DNA of 64,000 nucleotides from Bacillota bacterium (GCA_017443515.1 JAFRXM010000027.1:1-64000); one strand, 5' to 3'. Counted from the first letter of the stretch, positions 1 through 7,594 are shown. The notes: generated by a model from the sequence alone, not told the origin. Translations and numbers: made by a program.

Positions 1-312
1 CCGGCGGAGTACTTCGAGCCGCGTCCAAAGGTGGATTCCGCGGTCGTAAACCTGAAACTAAAAAAGGAGCGCATATTGGCTCCTGAAGAAGAGGCGGGTT
101 TCTTCGCGCTTGTAAAGGCAGCGTTCTCGCAGCGCAGGAAGACCCTGCTGAATTCGCTGACCGGCTTCAGACCTTTGTCTTCGCAGGCCCATGCGCCGCT
201 GACCAAAGACCAGCTCCTTGCTGCGTTTTCCGCCGTAGGCATAGATCCGCAGCGTCGTCCCGAGACCCTTTCCATCGAAGAATTCGCGGCGCTGAGCAGG
301 GCGTTACGCTGA
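1..312 (+). CDS. rsmA: 16S rRNA adenine dimethyltransferase RsmA (KsgA), C-terminal part
   Basis: The C-terminal 103 residues of the enzyme that dimethylates two adjacent adenines near the 3' end of 16S rRNA, using S-adenosylmethionine. The frame is open from base 1, so the start codon and the Rossmann catalytic domain lie outside the window. What remains begins PAEYFEPRPKVDSAVV, the conserved stretch after the methyltransferase core, and includes AAFSQRRKTLLNSL from the family's C-terminal helical domain. The gene stops just before a bidirectional hairpin terminator. The assignment rests on these two motifs and on the expected position of the stop. Confidence 0.93.
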   Translation, partial: PAEYFEPRPKVDSAVVNLKLKKERILAPEEEAGFFALVKAAFSQRRKTLLNSLTGFRPLSSQAHAPLTKDQLLAAFSAVGIDPQRRPETLSIEEFAALSRALR

Positions 313-332
313 TCCTTGTCGTTATATAATAA

Positions 333-360
333 AAGACCCGGGCGGCCTGGCCCGGGTCTT
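333..360. terminator. Bidirectional terminator between rsmA and the 381-872 gene
   Basis: Perfect 10-bp stem AAGACCCGGG / CCCGGGTCTT with an 8-base loop. On the minus strand it is followed by TTTTATTAT, so it serves the leftward gene best. The plus-strand T tract is weak. Confidence 0.75.
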
Positions 361-380
361 GTGCTTCTTCATTATCGTTG

Positions 381-872
381 TCAATTAGTCGTGTAGAAAT
401 AGTAACTGCAATCGCCCTTGCTCCACGCAGCGTGGACCTCAACGATGTATAAGTCGTCCGAAGGGACGGTGAATCTATATTCGGTATCTGTTCCGGATAC
501 TTCGCGGCTGATCCCGGTAGTGTAATCTCCTTTCGCCGCGCTGCTTTCCGGATAGATCGTAACGCTTACGGTCTCCGGCGCTTTGCCAAACGAAAGTTGC
601 AGGCTTTGATCATCGTTTTCCGAAGGCTCTATGCCCTTAAGCTCTCCGAGCTTGTAAAGACCCAGCGGGCCTTGGCTGTCAGCGGTTATGGACGAGTTGC
701 CGCTATGCCAGGAGAACGTCCCCTGCTGGGCTGTAATGGATATGCCAAGCTCGTTAGAGACTTTTAGCGCGGGAGGCTTTCCTCCGGGGACCCCGCCTGT
801 AAAAACCAGGACGATAGCGGCAATTATCACCGCAAACAGGCATATCGTGATGATGGTTCCTTTCCTTTGCAT
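381..872 (-). CDS. Small exported protein sharing a beta-rich domain with lipoprotein 23998-25389
   Basis: A 163-residue protein that I do not recognise. Residues 7-27 form one hydrophobic segment after a basic start (MQRKG) with no lipobox Cys, so it is probably signal-anchored with the rest outside the cell. The body resembles the first 150 residues of the lipoprotein at 23998-25389. Both have SLQLSFGKAPETVSVTIYP-like strands (TVKLNFTRKPDQISAEIV in the other) and an aromatic end (HAAWSKGDCSYYFY versus WANWEEKNGVGGLASYWF). It lies downstream of the serpin gene on the same strand with a 40-base gap, so the two may be co-transcribed. Function unknown; the similarity is by eye. Confidence 0.75.
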   Translation of the reverse strand: MQRKGTIITICLFAVIIAAIVLVFTGGVPGGKPPALKVSNELGISITAQQGTFSWHSGNSSITADSQGPLGLYKLGELKGIEPSENDDQSLQLSFGKAPETVSVTIYPESSAAKGDYTTGISREVSGTDTEYRFTVPSDDLYIVEVHAAWSKGDCSYYFYTTN

Positions 873-912
873 AATGCGCCTCCTTTCTTTTTTATAATAC
901 CATTAGTTCGCT

Positions 913-2235
913 TTACTGTCCAAGGCTTTCCATCGTCCCGATAAAGAACGGTATATTTGTCGTGCAGTCCACCAGCATGTAGACGAAGGGCCTGTCCAGG
1001 ATGACCTGCAGCGGTTCGAAAATTGCCTTGTCTACAACTTCGACTGCCGTAGAAGCGCCTGCTTTTGTTCCCTTCTCGTCTACGGAGATGTAGGTCTTGT
1101 GCAGCACGCGGCTTATGAAGAGGTTGCCGCCCGTGGATGTTCCGAGTCCGCTCAGATCAGCTAGATCGGCGTCGAACGCGTCGGGCATACCCATCCCTTT
1201 CAGGATCTCGGACATCTGCATGAAGCTGCCGGCCTCGAACTTTGGGATAGCGGCCTGCACCTCAGTATCCTGCGGATATGCAAGCAATTTGCTTATGGTC
1301 TCGCCGTCCAGAGACTCGACCAGCTCGGAAACAGTCACGCCTTCGTTGGGCAGCAGCGCTGCGAATGCGTATTTCCCGTCCTTGTAGGGTTTTATGAACC
1401 CTGTGGCCTTGTCAGTGTTGATAAAGTTGTTCTCCGTGCTATACATCAGCTTTGCGTCCTGGGTCTGGCCGTCCTCCTGGGTGAAAGTTCCGTCCTGCAC
1501 CATGTCCGGCGTGTATTCTTCCTGCCACTGCGCCTTGAATGCCAGCGCGTTGATCAGGTACATGATGATGCTGTCCGGGATATCGTCGATGATCTCGGGT
1601 ATCATGCCGTCGGTGTGTTCCTCGACCCACTTGTTTATGGTGTTTTTCGCAGCGTTCTTGTCGTCGAAAGAGGTCTTGTATATTTCTGCATCGTAATAGC
1701 CGGCGACTTTTTGCAGGAAATCGTTGTTCACCGTGAAGCGCTGATGGTCTGTGAACCATATTGAGTTGGCCAGCTTCAGTTTGTATTCGTCCGCCTGCGG
1801 CAGGCACTTTGAATAGCTCAGGATGAAGCTGTTTAGTTCGCTGCGGCTCATGCCGAGCACTTCCTCCATCTGCGCCAGAGTATTCTTTTCCGCGCCGTTG
1901 GCCGTCATGGCCAGTGCGTAAAGCACGGACAGCGGCGAGATCAGCAGGTTCTGGCCTTCTTCTGTGCGGCTCGCCTTAAGGAGCCGAATAGCGAAGTCCG
2001 CGGCCTTGGAAACGTTTTTTCTTATGGCGTCCGGGTCCTCGGCAGGCTTTGAGGGCTTGATGTCCTTCATGAGGTCAGTGACGACAGAAGACCGGATCCC
2101 CGGAGCAGTGTTCTGTCCGGAATCATTTGTGCCTCCGTTACCATTCGGGCCTTCAGAGGCGGTGCAGCCTGCTAGGCTCAGCAGAATAATTGCAGCCATC
2201 ACCAGGGATAACGCCCTTCGAATATTACTCTTCAT
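913..2235 (-). CDS. Lipoprotein serpin (serine protease inhibitor family)
   Basis: A 440-residue serpin, a suicide inhibitor that traps proteases through its reactive-centre loop. The start at 2235 is preferred because it follows a GGGGGA ribosome site and opens a lipoprotein signal ending in LLSLAGC; an upstream in-frame ATG at 2313 gives an unlikely leader. The mature protein would be tethered outside the membrane. The family shows in NALAFKAQWQEEY, the hinge DEKGTKAGASTAVEVV and the C-terminal FIGTMES. Small residues at P12-P9 (A, G, A, S) suggest an inhibitory serpin. Counting 17 residues from the hinge Glu puts Lys at P1, which would suit a trypsin-like target; that is inference. Prokaryotic serpins are uncommon. 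Confidence 0.93.
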   Translation of the reverse strand: MKSNIRRALSLVMAAIILLSLAGCTASEGPNGNGGTNDSGQNTAPGIRSSVVTDLMKDIKPSKPAEDPDAIRKNVSKAADFAIRLLKASRTEEGQNLLISPLSVLYALAMTANGAEKNTLAQMEEVLGMSRSELNSFILSYSKCLPQADEYKLKLANSIWFTDHQRFTVNNDFLQKVAGYYDAEIYKTSFDDKNAAKNTINKWVEEHTDGMIPEIIDDIPDSIIMYLINALAFKAQWQEEYTPDMVQDGTFTQEDGQTQDAKLMYSTENNFINTDKATGFIKPYKDGKYAFAALLPNEGVTVSELVESLDGETISKLLAYPQDTEVQAAIPKFEAGSFMQMSEILKGMGMPDAFDADLADLSGLGTSTGGNLFISRVLHKTYISVDEKGTKAGASTAVEVVDKAIFEPLQVILDRPFVYMLVDCTTNIPFFIGTMESLGQ

Positions 2236-2391
2236 ACTATTCCCCCTGTATTTAAATCTATTATACTGTAAAAGACGGAAAAGAATGCAAAAGGTTTCTG
2301 TAAATATGTTCAAAAAGCCGCGTTTCTGTGGTAAAATAAGCTTTACGAAACAAAAGGCCGGAGAACCGGCCTCCAGGATAAAGGAGTCATC

Positions 2392-3681
2392 ATGTTAGAC
2401 ATCAAGTTTGTAAGAAGCAATCCGGACATCGTCAGGGAGAACATCAAGAAGAAGTTCCAGGACGAGAAGCTGCCCCTTGTGGACGAAGTAATAGCGCTGG
2501 ACGAACAGCTTCGCGCTGCCAAGACCCGCGGAGACGAGCTCAGAGCCCTCAGAAATAACGTCAGCCGCGAGATCGGCGGATTCATGAAAAAGGGCCTTAA
2601 GGCCGAAGCCGAAGAGGCCAAGAAGAAGGTCGCAGAAATTGCGGACGAGCTTGCCGCCCTCGAAAAGCAGGAAGAGGAAAGCCAGGCCGAGCTCACAAAG
2701 CGCATGATGGTCATCCCCAATATAATAGACCCGTCGGTGCCCATAGGCCCGGATGACAGCTGCAACGTCGAGATCGAAAAGTTCGGCGAGCCTGCAGTGC
2801 CCGATTTTGAGGTGCCCTACCACGTGGACATCATGGAAAGCATGGCCGGCATCGATATAGACGCCGCAAGGCGCACCAGCGGCAACGGTTTCTACTACCT
2901 GAAGGGCGATATCGCGCGCCTGCACAGCAGCATCTTAAGCTATGCGCGCGATTTCATGATAAACAAGGGCTTTGAGTACTTCATCCCGCCTTTCATGATC
3001 CACGGCGACGTGGTAAAAGGCGTAATGAGCTTTGCGGAGATGGAAGGCATGATGTACAAGATCGAGGGCGAGGACCTGTACCTGATAGGCACCTCCGAGC
3101 ACTCCATGGTGGGCCGCTTCATCGGCCAGATGCTCGACAGGGACCAGCTGCCGCAGACGCTCACAAGCTACAGCCCCTGCTTCCGCAAGGAAGTCGGCGC
3201 CCACGGAATAGAAGAACGCGGTGTGTACCGCATCCATCAGTTCGAAAAGCAGGAGATGGTAGTCATCTGCGAGCCGGAGGATTCCGCGATGTGGTTCGAC
3301 AAGCTCTGGCAGAATACCGTCGAGTTCTTCCGCAGCCTGGACATTCCGGTACGCACGCTCGAGTGCTGCTCTGGAGATCTTGCGGATCTTAAGGTAAAGA
3401 GCCTGGACGTTGAGGCCTGGAGCCCGCGCCAGAAGAAGTATTTCGAGGTGGGAAGCTGCTCGAATCTGGGCGACGCTCAGGCAAGAAGGCTGCAGATCCG
3501 TGTGCGCGATAAGGAAAAGGGCAACTACTTCCCGCACACGCTCAACAACACCGTGGTTGCTCCGCCCAGAATGCTGATAGCGTTCCTGGAGAACAACCTG
3601 CAGGCAGACGGCACCGTTCGCATCCCGGCTCCTTTGCGCATGTACATGGGCGGCCAGGAAAAACTCGTGCCGAAGAAGTGA
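2392..3681 (+). CDS. serS: Seryl-tRNA synthetase
   Basis: A 429-residue class II aminoacyl-tRNA synthetase that charges tRNA-Ser in the cytoplasm. The N-terminal 110 residues are the expected long antiparallel coiled coil, rich in Lys, Glu and Ala, that contacts tRNA. The catalytic domain carries motif 2 (SPCFRKEVGAHG...GVYRIHQFEKQEM), the class II signature, and motif 3 near the C-terminus (LNNTVVAPPRMLIAFLENN). The start at 2392 follows AAGGAG. The TGA stop is also the first three bases of a dispersed hairpin repeat. A small GGCCGG hairpin sits at 2357-2372 without a T tract. I see no serine leader peptide here, unlike serC. Confidence 0.97.
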   Translation: MLDIKFVRSNPDIVRENIKKKFQDEKLPLVDEVIALDEQLRAAKTRGDELRALRNNVSREIGGFMKKGLKAEAEEAKKKVAEIADELAALEKQEEESQAELTKRMMVIPNIIDPSVPIGPDDSCNVEIEKFGEPAVPDFEVPYHVDIMESMAGIDIDAARRTSGNGFYYLKGDIARLHSSILSYARDFMINKGFEYFIPPFMIHGDVVKGVMSFAEMEGMMYKIEGEDLYLIGTSEHSMVGRFIGQMLDRDQLPQTLTSYSPCFRKEVGAHGIEERGVYRIHQFEKQEMVVICEPEDSAMWFDKLWQNTVEFFRSLDIPVRTLECCSGDLADLKVKSLDVEAWSPRQKKYFEVGSCSNLGDAQARRLQIRVRDKEKGNYFPHTLNNTVVAPPRMLIAFLENNLQADGTVRIPAPLRMYMGGQEKLVPKK

Positions 3682-3705
3682 AATCGGGGACGATCCCGGA
3701 TCTCA
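3679..3705 (+). repeat. Dispersed stop-codon hairpin repeat, copy 1 (serS end)
   Basis: TGAAATCGGGGACG then ATCCCGGATCTCA. The first three bases are the serS stop codon. The inner CGGG/CCCG and outer TGA/TCA pair. This is the ...TCCCGG subtype of the GGGGACGG family. Confidence 0.7.
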
Positions 3706-3717
3706 TCTGACAGATAA

Positions 3718-3748
3718 AAACGGACCTGGGCAGGACCCGGGTCCGTTT
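3718..3748. terminator. Bidirectional terminator between serS and the Rrf2 gene
   Basis: 13-bp stem AAACGGACCTGGG / CCCGGGTCCGTTT (one G-U pair) with a 5-base loop. T tracts follow on both strands (TTTTGGTTT and TTTTTATC), so it serves the convergent genes on either side. Confidence 0.85.
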
Positions 3749-3752
3749 TGGT

Positions 3753-4148
3753 TTACAGGAGCTCTGTTAGTTTTTTGCTGTAGAAGTAGTCGTGGGTCAT
3801 TTTGTCGAACTCCGACCACATGGGCAGCGTCTGGCAGGTGTCGGCGCGCGGGCAGGTCTGTTCAGCGCAGGCCAGGCAAGCTACGGACGCCAGGCTGCCT
3901 TCCATCAGCTCGAGGATCTCGCCGACGGTATACTCTTCGGGTTTTCTTATCAGGCGGTAACCTCCGCCTTTGCCGCTGGTGCCGGAGACGAGCTTGCCTT
4001 CCACCAGTTCTTTTGCGATTATCTCAAGGTATTTTTTCGAGATCTGCTGCCTTTCGGCGATGTCTTTGAGCGGTATCCGCCCGTCGGCTTCGTGTTCCGC
4101 GAGATCTATCATGATGCGCAGCGCGTAGCGCCCTTTTGTCGAGATCAT
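3753..4148 (-). CDS. Rrf2-family transcriptional regulator (IscR/CymR type)
   Basis: A 131-residue winged-helix regulator. The start at 4148 (MISTKGRYALRIMIDLAEH) is the classic Rrf2 N-terminus. A long upstream extension exists in frame but lacks family similarity and overlaps the promoter. The helix-turn-helix includes ISKKYLEIIAKELVEGKLV. Cysteines cluster near residue 100 in C-x2-C-x4-C-x5-C spacing (VACLACAEQTCPRADTC), which could bind an Fe-S cluster as in IscR. It is divergent from nifS-nifU. Its own promoter carries a CCTAC-type half-site related to the palindrome at the nifS and metY promoters, so autoregulation and control of Fe-S and cysteine genes are likely. Whether it senses Fe-S status or cysteine (as CymR does with CysK) cannot be decided here. 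Confidence 0.9.
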   Translation of the reverse strand: MISTKGRYALRIMIDLAEHEADGRIPLKDIAERQQISKKYLEIIAKELVEGKLVSGTSGKGGGYRLIRKPEEYTVGEILELMEGSLASVACLACAEQTCPRADTCQTLPMWSEFDKMTHDYFYSKKLTELL

Positions 4149-4206
4149 TGAGTGCTCCTTTCCGGCCCTTAATGCAAATAAAGGACCGCTCCTGTTTGCA
4201 AAACCT

Positions 4207-4235
4207 ATTATACAGTGGGTCAGTAGGTAAATCAA
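4207..4235 (-). promoter_or_regulatory. Promoter of the Rrf2 gene with candidate autoregulatory half-site
   Basis: On the minus strand, TTGATT, a 17-base spacer, then TATAAT. The spacer contains CCTACTGAC, close to the CCTATTGAC half of the palindrome at the nifS and metY promoters. Confidence 0.65.
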
Positions 4236-4250
4236 GTGTTTTGATGACAT

Positions 4251-4286
4251 TTGCCTATTGACATAGTAGGTAACAGGTGTTAAGAT
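4251..4286 (+). promoter_or_regulatory. nifS promoter with palindromic operator over the -35 box
   Basis: TTGACA (4258-4263), 17-base spacer, TAAGAT (4281-4286). The imperfect palindrome CCTATTGACATAGTAGG covers the -35 box. The same 17 bases, in the same place relative to the promoter, occur upstream of metY (7345-7361). Confidence 0.8.
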
Positions 4287-4309
4287 GGTCAGTGTCAAAG
4301 GAGAATGAT

Positions 4310-5497
4310 ATGTATATATACGCAGATAACGCAGCAACAACAAAGATGAGCCAGACGGCGGCCGACACGATGGTCCGCTGTATGCAGGAGTACTGGGGCA
4401 ACCCGTCGAGCCTGTACATGACAGGCCAGAAGGCCAAGGAAGTCCTGGAGCAGGCCAGAACTGACGTTGCGTCAGTAATAAATGCCCAGCCCCGGGAGAT
4501 AATATTCACCTCAGGCGGCAGCGAGGCCGACAACCAGGCCATAAGGTCCGCGGCGGCAGCCGGCGCTAAAAAGGGCAAAAAGCACATAATATCAACGGCT
4601 TTCGAGCATCACGCAGTGCTCCACACTCTAAAGAAACTGGAGAGCGAGGGCTTCGAGGTCACGCTTCTTCCGGTGCACGAAAACGGCATAGTGGTGCCGG
4701 CAGAGCTTGAGGCAGCTATCCGCCCCGACACCTGCCTTGTCACCATAATGTACGCCAACAACGAGATCGGCACCATACAGCCCATACGCGAGCTCGGCGC
4801 CATCTGCAGGAAACACGGGGTCCTGTTCCACACCGACGCCGTGCAGGCGGTGGGGCACCTTCCCATAGACGTTCAGACTGATAATATTGACATGATGTCA
4901 GCTTCTGCGCATAAGTTCCACGGCCCCAAGGGCTGCGGTTTCCTGTACGTAAAAAAGGGCATAGTTCTGACAAACCTTATCGAAGGAGGCGCCCAGGAAC
5001 GAGGAAAGCGCGCCGGTACGGAAAACGTCCCGGGGATCGCGGCAATGGCGGCGGCTCTTAAGGAAGCAGCCGGCAGCATGCAGAAGAACAGCGCTCACCA
5101 GACAGCGCTTAGGGACCGCCTCATAGAAGGTCTTTCGAATATTCCCCACAGCGCCCTTAACGGCGATGCGTCCATGCGGCTCCCCGGCAACGTCAACTTC
5201 TGCTTCGAGGGCATAGAGGGCGAATCCCTGCTGCTCCTTTTAGACGACAGGGGGATAAGTGCTTCATCCGGCAGCGCCTGCACCTCGGGGTCGCTTGATC
5301 CCAGCCACGTGCTGCTGGCAATCGGCCGGGTGCACGACGTGGCGCACGGCTCGCTGCGGCTCACACTCGGCGAAGACGCCACCGAAGAGCAGGTGGATTA
5401 CATTATAAAGAACGTGGCGGAAGTCGTAGAGCACCTCAGAGGTTTCTCGCCCGTGTGGCGCGAGCTGAAAGAGGGCAAGCGCAGCTACATACTGTAA
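4310..5497 (+). CDS. nifS: Cysteine desulfurase (NifS/IscS family)
   Basis: A 395-residue PLP enzyme that takes sulfur from cysteine, leaving alanine, and passes it as persulfide to the scaffold encoded next door. The start at 4310 (MYIYADNAATT) follows AAAGGAGA; an earlier GTG at 4277 lies inside the promoter. Motifs include FTSGGSEADNQAI, HTDAVQAVGHLPIDV, the PLP lysine in SASAHKFHGPKG (about residue 202) and the mobile-loop catalytic cysteine in SSGSACTSG (about residue 324). It is followed after 52 bases by the NifU-type scaffold, forming a minimal Fe-S assembly operon under the palindromic promoter. Confidence 0.95.
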   Translation: MYIYADNAATTKMSQTAADTMVRCMQEYWGNPSSLYMTGQKAKEVLEQARTDVASVINAQPREIIFTSGGSEADNQAIRSAAAAGAKKGKKHIISTAFEHHAVLHTLKKLESEGFEVTLLPVHENGIVVPAELEAAIRPDTCLVTIMYANNEIGTIQPIRELGAICRKHGVLFHTDAVQAVGHLPIDVQTDNIDMMSASAHKFHGPKGCGFLYVKKGIVLTNLIEGGAQERGKRAGTENVPGIAAMAAALKEAAGSMQKNSAHQTALRDRLIEGLSNIPHSALNGDASMRLPGNVNFCFEGIEGESLLLLLDDRGISASSGSACTSGSLDPSHVLLAIGRVHDVAHGSLRLTLGEDATEEQVDYIIKNVAEVVEHLRGFSPVWRELKEGKRSYIL

Positions 5498-5549
5498 TGC
5501 ATTGTTAAAACGGACAAATGTTTAATATAATATAGAAAGGAACCAAATC

Positions 5550-5981
5550 ATGGCACTTTATAGCGATAAAGTATTCGATCATTTCAGAAATCCCAGGAAC
5601 GTCGGTGTAATAGAAAACGCAGACGGCGTCGGCGAAGTCGGCAACACTGTCTGCGGTGATATTATGAAAATGTATATCAAGATCGACGACGGCAGGATAA
5701 GCGACGTCAAGTTCGAGACCTTCGGCTGCGGAAGCGCCATAGCCTCTAGCTCCATGGCCACCGAGATGATCAAGGGCAAGCCCCTGGACGAGGCCATGCA
5801 GCTGACCAACAAGGCCGTTGCCGAGGCTCTGGACGGGCTTCCGGCGCACAAGCTGCACTGCAGCGTCCTGGCCGAAGAGGCCATTCAGGCGGCCCTGATA
5901 GACTACTACACCAGGAAGGGACTGGAGCTGCCCGAGGAGCTGAAAAAGGCAGCTGAACGCGCAGCTAAGGACGAGCACTGA
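5550..5981 (+). CDS. nifU: Fe-S cluster assembly scaffold (NifU N-terminal / IscU type)
   Basis: A 143-residue scaffold on which clusters are built from NifS-derived sulfur. The three ligand cysteines are in the usual contexts: GNTVCGD, FGCGSAIASSS and LHCSVLAEEAI. The C-terminus is a short helical tail. It follows nifS after 52 bases behind GAAAGGAAC and is probably co-transcribed with it. No HscA/HscB, ferredoxin or A-type carrier follows, as in other clostridial nifS-nifU pairs. A dispersed hairpin repeat begins two bases after the stop. Confidence 0.95.
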   Translation: MALYSDKVFDHFRNPRNVGVIENADGVGEVGNTVCGDIMKMYIKIDDGRISDVKFETFGCGSAIASSSMATEMIKGKPLDEAMQLTNKAVAEALDGLPAHKLHCSVLAEEAIQAALIDYYTRKGLELPEELKKAAERAAKDEH

Positions 5982-5983
5982 GC

Positions 5984-6012
5984 CGGTGGAGAAGAACCGT
6001 CCCTCTCCACCG
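5984..6012 (-). repeat. Dispersed hairpin repeat, copy 2 (after nifU)
   Basis: Perfect 9-bp stem CGGTGGAGA / TCTCCACCG around AGAACCGTCCC, so the core GGGACGGTTCT reads on the minus strand. This is the one gene-end copy opposed to the direction of its upstream gene. It also lies at the stop of the convergent DUF2812 gene. Confidence 0.8.
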
Positions 6013-6013
6013 A

Positions 6014-6919
6014 TTACTGCAGCTTGCAGTCCACGAAATAGCCGCTTTCTGCCGACATGTTCAGCCAGTAGTTGCCGGCGGGGAGCTTTAAGCGGATGTC
6101 CTTCTCGCTGAATTCCTCAGTAGTCTTGCTGAATATTTCACCGTCTTTTTCGCTCATGACCTTAAAAGTCATGGGCTTTTCTGATCTCATTTCAAGGTCC
6201 AGATAGTAATTGTCCGCGTATTTTACGGTAAAGTCCGCCCAGCGGTCTTCCACTTTAGGCTGGTCGACGGACGAAGCCTGCTGCGAAGTTTTAAACGACG
6301 GGCGCATGCCCTTCAGTGTAAGCCCGCTTATCAGGCCGGCCAGAAGCACCACCAGGAAGACCGTAAACAGCGCGGTATCGCCTTTGATGCTGCGTCTGGC
6401 GTCCGCCTTTCCGATCTTTATGGCGCCGAAGACCAGCACTATCACTTCTATTAATATAGCCGTAAACGACAGGGCTGCCGGCAGGCTGGGCCTTTTGATC
6501 AGATCAATAAGGTACATAATGTTGCCGCAGAAAGCCAGGAAGGCGATCAGCAGCGCCAGGCGCGACCAGCGGCGGGTCATTTCATTCAGGGACTGGCGGT
6601 CTGTGAAGATCTCGTAGGCCTCCTCGGGAAGAGTCGGGTCATAGGCTTTCCTGAAGTAATGCCAGTTGTTGAAGGTGGAGTTGATGTATTCCCAGCCCTG
6701 CTCGCGGAAGGTCTCGATGTAGCGGCCCATGTCCTCTATCTTGCCGTAGTCTATCTGGTAGCGGTAGCGGACGTCAGGGTCCTTTATGAACTTGCTGGAA
6801 TAGCAGCCGCCGTGCACCAGCTGCAGGCCTTCTTCCGATGCTTTGTTGAGGTATTCTATCTCGGCCGGGTAGTTCCAGGCGAAAAACACTCTGTGTATGG
6901 TCTTGTATTCAGCTTGCAT
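6014..6919 (-). CDS. DUF2812 membrane protein paired with a PadR regulator
   Basis: About 301 residues. The N-terminal 120 residues (YKTIHRVFFAWN...YLNKASEEGLQL...FREQGWEYI) match the DUF2812 pattern, a soluble domain of unknown role often encoded next to PadR regulators. Hydrophobic segments follow at about 123-143, 150-170 and 185-205, and the last 100 residues are probably extracytoplasmic. The start at 6919 is preferred because GAGGT lies five bases upstream; an ATG at 6931 overlaps the padR end. One base separates it from the PadR stop, so the pair is translationally linked. The usual proposal, that PadR controls its membrane partner, is inference. Confidence 0.8.
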   Translation of the reverse strand: MQAEYKTIHRVFFAWNYPAEIEYLNKASEEGLQLVHGGCYSSKFIKDPDVRYRYQIDYGKIEDMGRYIETFREQGWEYINSTFNNWHYFRKAYDPTLPEEAYEIFTDRQSLNEMTRRWSRLALLIAFLAFCGNIMYLIDLIKRPSLPAALSFTAILIEVIVLVFGAIKIGKADARRSIKGDTALFTVFLVVLLAGLISGLTLKGMRPSFKTSQQASSVDQPKVEDRWADFTVKYADNYYLDLEMRSEKPMTFKVMSEKDGEIFSKTTEEFSEKDIRLKLPAGNYWLNMSAESGYFVDCKLQ

Positions 6920-6920
6920 T

Positions 6921-7232
6921 TTATACCTCATCCGCGTTCTCGAGCATTCTCTTAAGACGCGCTATTTCCGTGCGAAGGGCCTCAAGGCCGCTTTCTGTGA
7001 GTTTGTAGAGCCTGCGGCGCTCCAGGCCGGGCTCGCTGGACAGTATCTCGCATATCCAGCCTTTTTTTATCATGTTGCTCGTGGCACCGTACATGGTGCC
7101 GGAGCCTATAGTTACATCGCCGCCGGAGAGTTTTTCCGTCATCTGCATGATCCCGTAGCCGTGGTTGGCGCCTTTGGCGAGGCACAGCAGGATGTAGTAG
7201 TAGCTCTCTGACATTGGTTCGCTGTTTTTCAT
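6921..7232 (-). CDS. PadR-family transcriptional regulator
   Basis: A 103-residue winged-helix regulator. The family signature is clear: YYILLCLAKGANHGYGIMQ in helix 1, then SGTMYGATSNMIKKGWI (recognition helix and wing), RRRLYKLTESGLEAL and a C-terminal dimerisation helix (ALRTEIARLKRML). The start at 7232 follows GGGAGGTG. It begins the padR-DUF2812 operon, and its promoter contains a perfect 14-base palindrome, so autorepression is likely. Confidence 0.92.
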   Translation of the reverse strand: MKNSEPMSESYYYILLCLAKGANHGYGIMQMTEKLSGGDVTIGSGTMYGATSNMIKKGWICEILSSEPGLERRRLYKLTESGLEALRTEIARLKRMLENADEV

Positions 7233-7247
7233 TTATGTCACCTCCCG

Positions 7248-7296
7248 ATATGTCGTCTGACGAGTGTATCGTATCACGACATATGTCGTCTGTCAA
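7248..7296 (-). promoter_or_regulatory. padR promoter with palindromic operator
   Basis: On the minus strand, TTGACA (7291-7296), 17-base spacer, TACGAT (7268-7273). The spacer contains the perfect palindrome ACGACATATGTCGT (7276-7289). ATATGTCGTCTG is repeated directly at 7248-7259 and 7281-7292, giving a second, downstream site. Confidence 0.75.
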
Positions 7297-7341
7297 CATA
7301 GTTTTTCAGATTTTTTGAAAAAAGTTTGAAAATCTTTGATT

Positions 7342-7377
7342 TTGCCTATTGACATAGTAGGTGAATGGTGCTAACAT
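7342..7377 (+). promoter_or_regulatory. metY-cysK promoter with the same operator as nifS
   Basis: TTGACA (7349-7354), 17-base spacer, TAACAT (7372-7377). The palindrome CCTATTGACATAGTAGG is identical to the one at nifS in sequence and placement. It implies a common repressor, probably the Rrf2 protein at 3753-4148. Confidence 0.8.
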
Positions 7378-7422
7378 AACAGCAAGTTTAACCTCTTTAC
7401 CTCACAACCACTATACAACGCA

Positions 7423-7542
7423 ATGGAACTTAGAACTATCGATCACAACTGGATGATGTGTTGCCGAATGCTGAACTCCCGGGCATGGAATATGACAGGA
7501 GCGCTTTCGCGTACGCGCCGCGCGTCCACACGATGTAGATAG
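7423..7542 (+). CDS. Candidate cysteine leader peptide upstream of metY-cysK
   Basis: A 39-codon reading frame in the 5' leader, starting MELRTIDHN and containing WMMCCRML, with tandem Cys codons TGT TGC at 7459-7464. The antiterminator arm starts 12 bases after the Cys pair, a spacing like that between the Trp codons and segment 2 of the trp leader. Weak points: there is no good ribosome site before the ATG, and the stop at 7540-7542 is far past the arm. It may be a real sensor peptide or an incidental frame in a structured leader. Confidence 0.45.
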   Translation: MELRTIDHNWMMCCRMLNSRAWNMTGALSRTRRASTRCR

Positions 7543-7594
7543 TCCGCATCAGACGTCAAATGCCCGGGAGAACAACAAACCCCCGGGCATTTTT
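7476..7594 (+). promoter_or_regulatory. Transcription attenuator of metY-cysK
   Basis: Three mutually exclusive segments. A: CTCCCGGGCAT (7476-7486). B: ATGCCCGGGAG (7560-7570). C: CCCGGGCATTT (7582-7592). B pairs with C over 11 bp (AAATGCCCGGG / CCCGGGCATTT) followed by Ts, an intrinsic terminator 17 bases before metY. A pairs perfectly with B over 11 bp and would prevent it. No T-box or SAM-riboswitch signature is visible. Confidence 0.8.

Noticed and set aside
2314..2391. Serine leader peptide for serS
   Set aside because: The short frame before serS has few Ser codons and no terminator follows; the GGCCGG hairpin lacks a T tract.
4149..4343. N-terminal extension of the Rrf2 regulator
   Set aside because: The frame stays open upstream, but it crosses the promoter and operator, and family members start at MISTKGRYAL.
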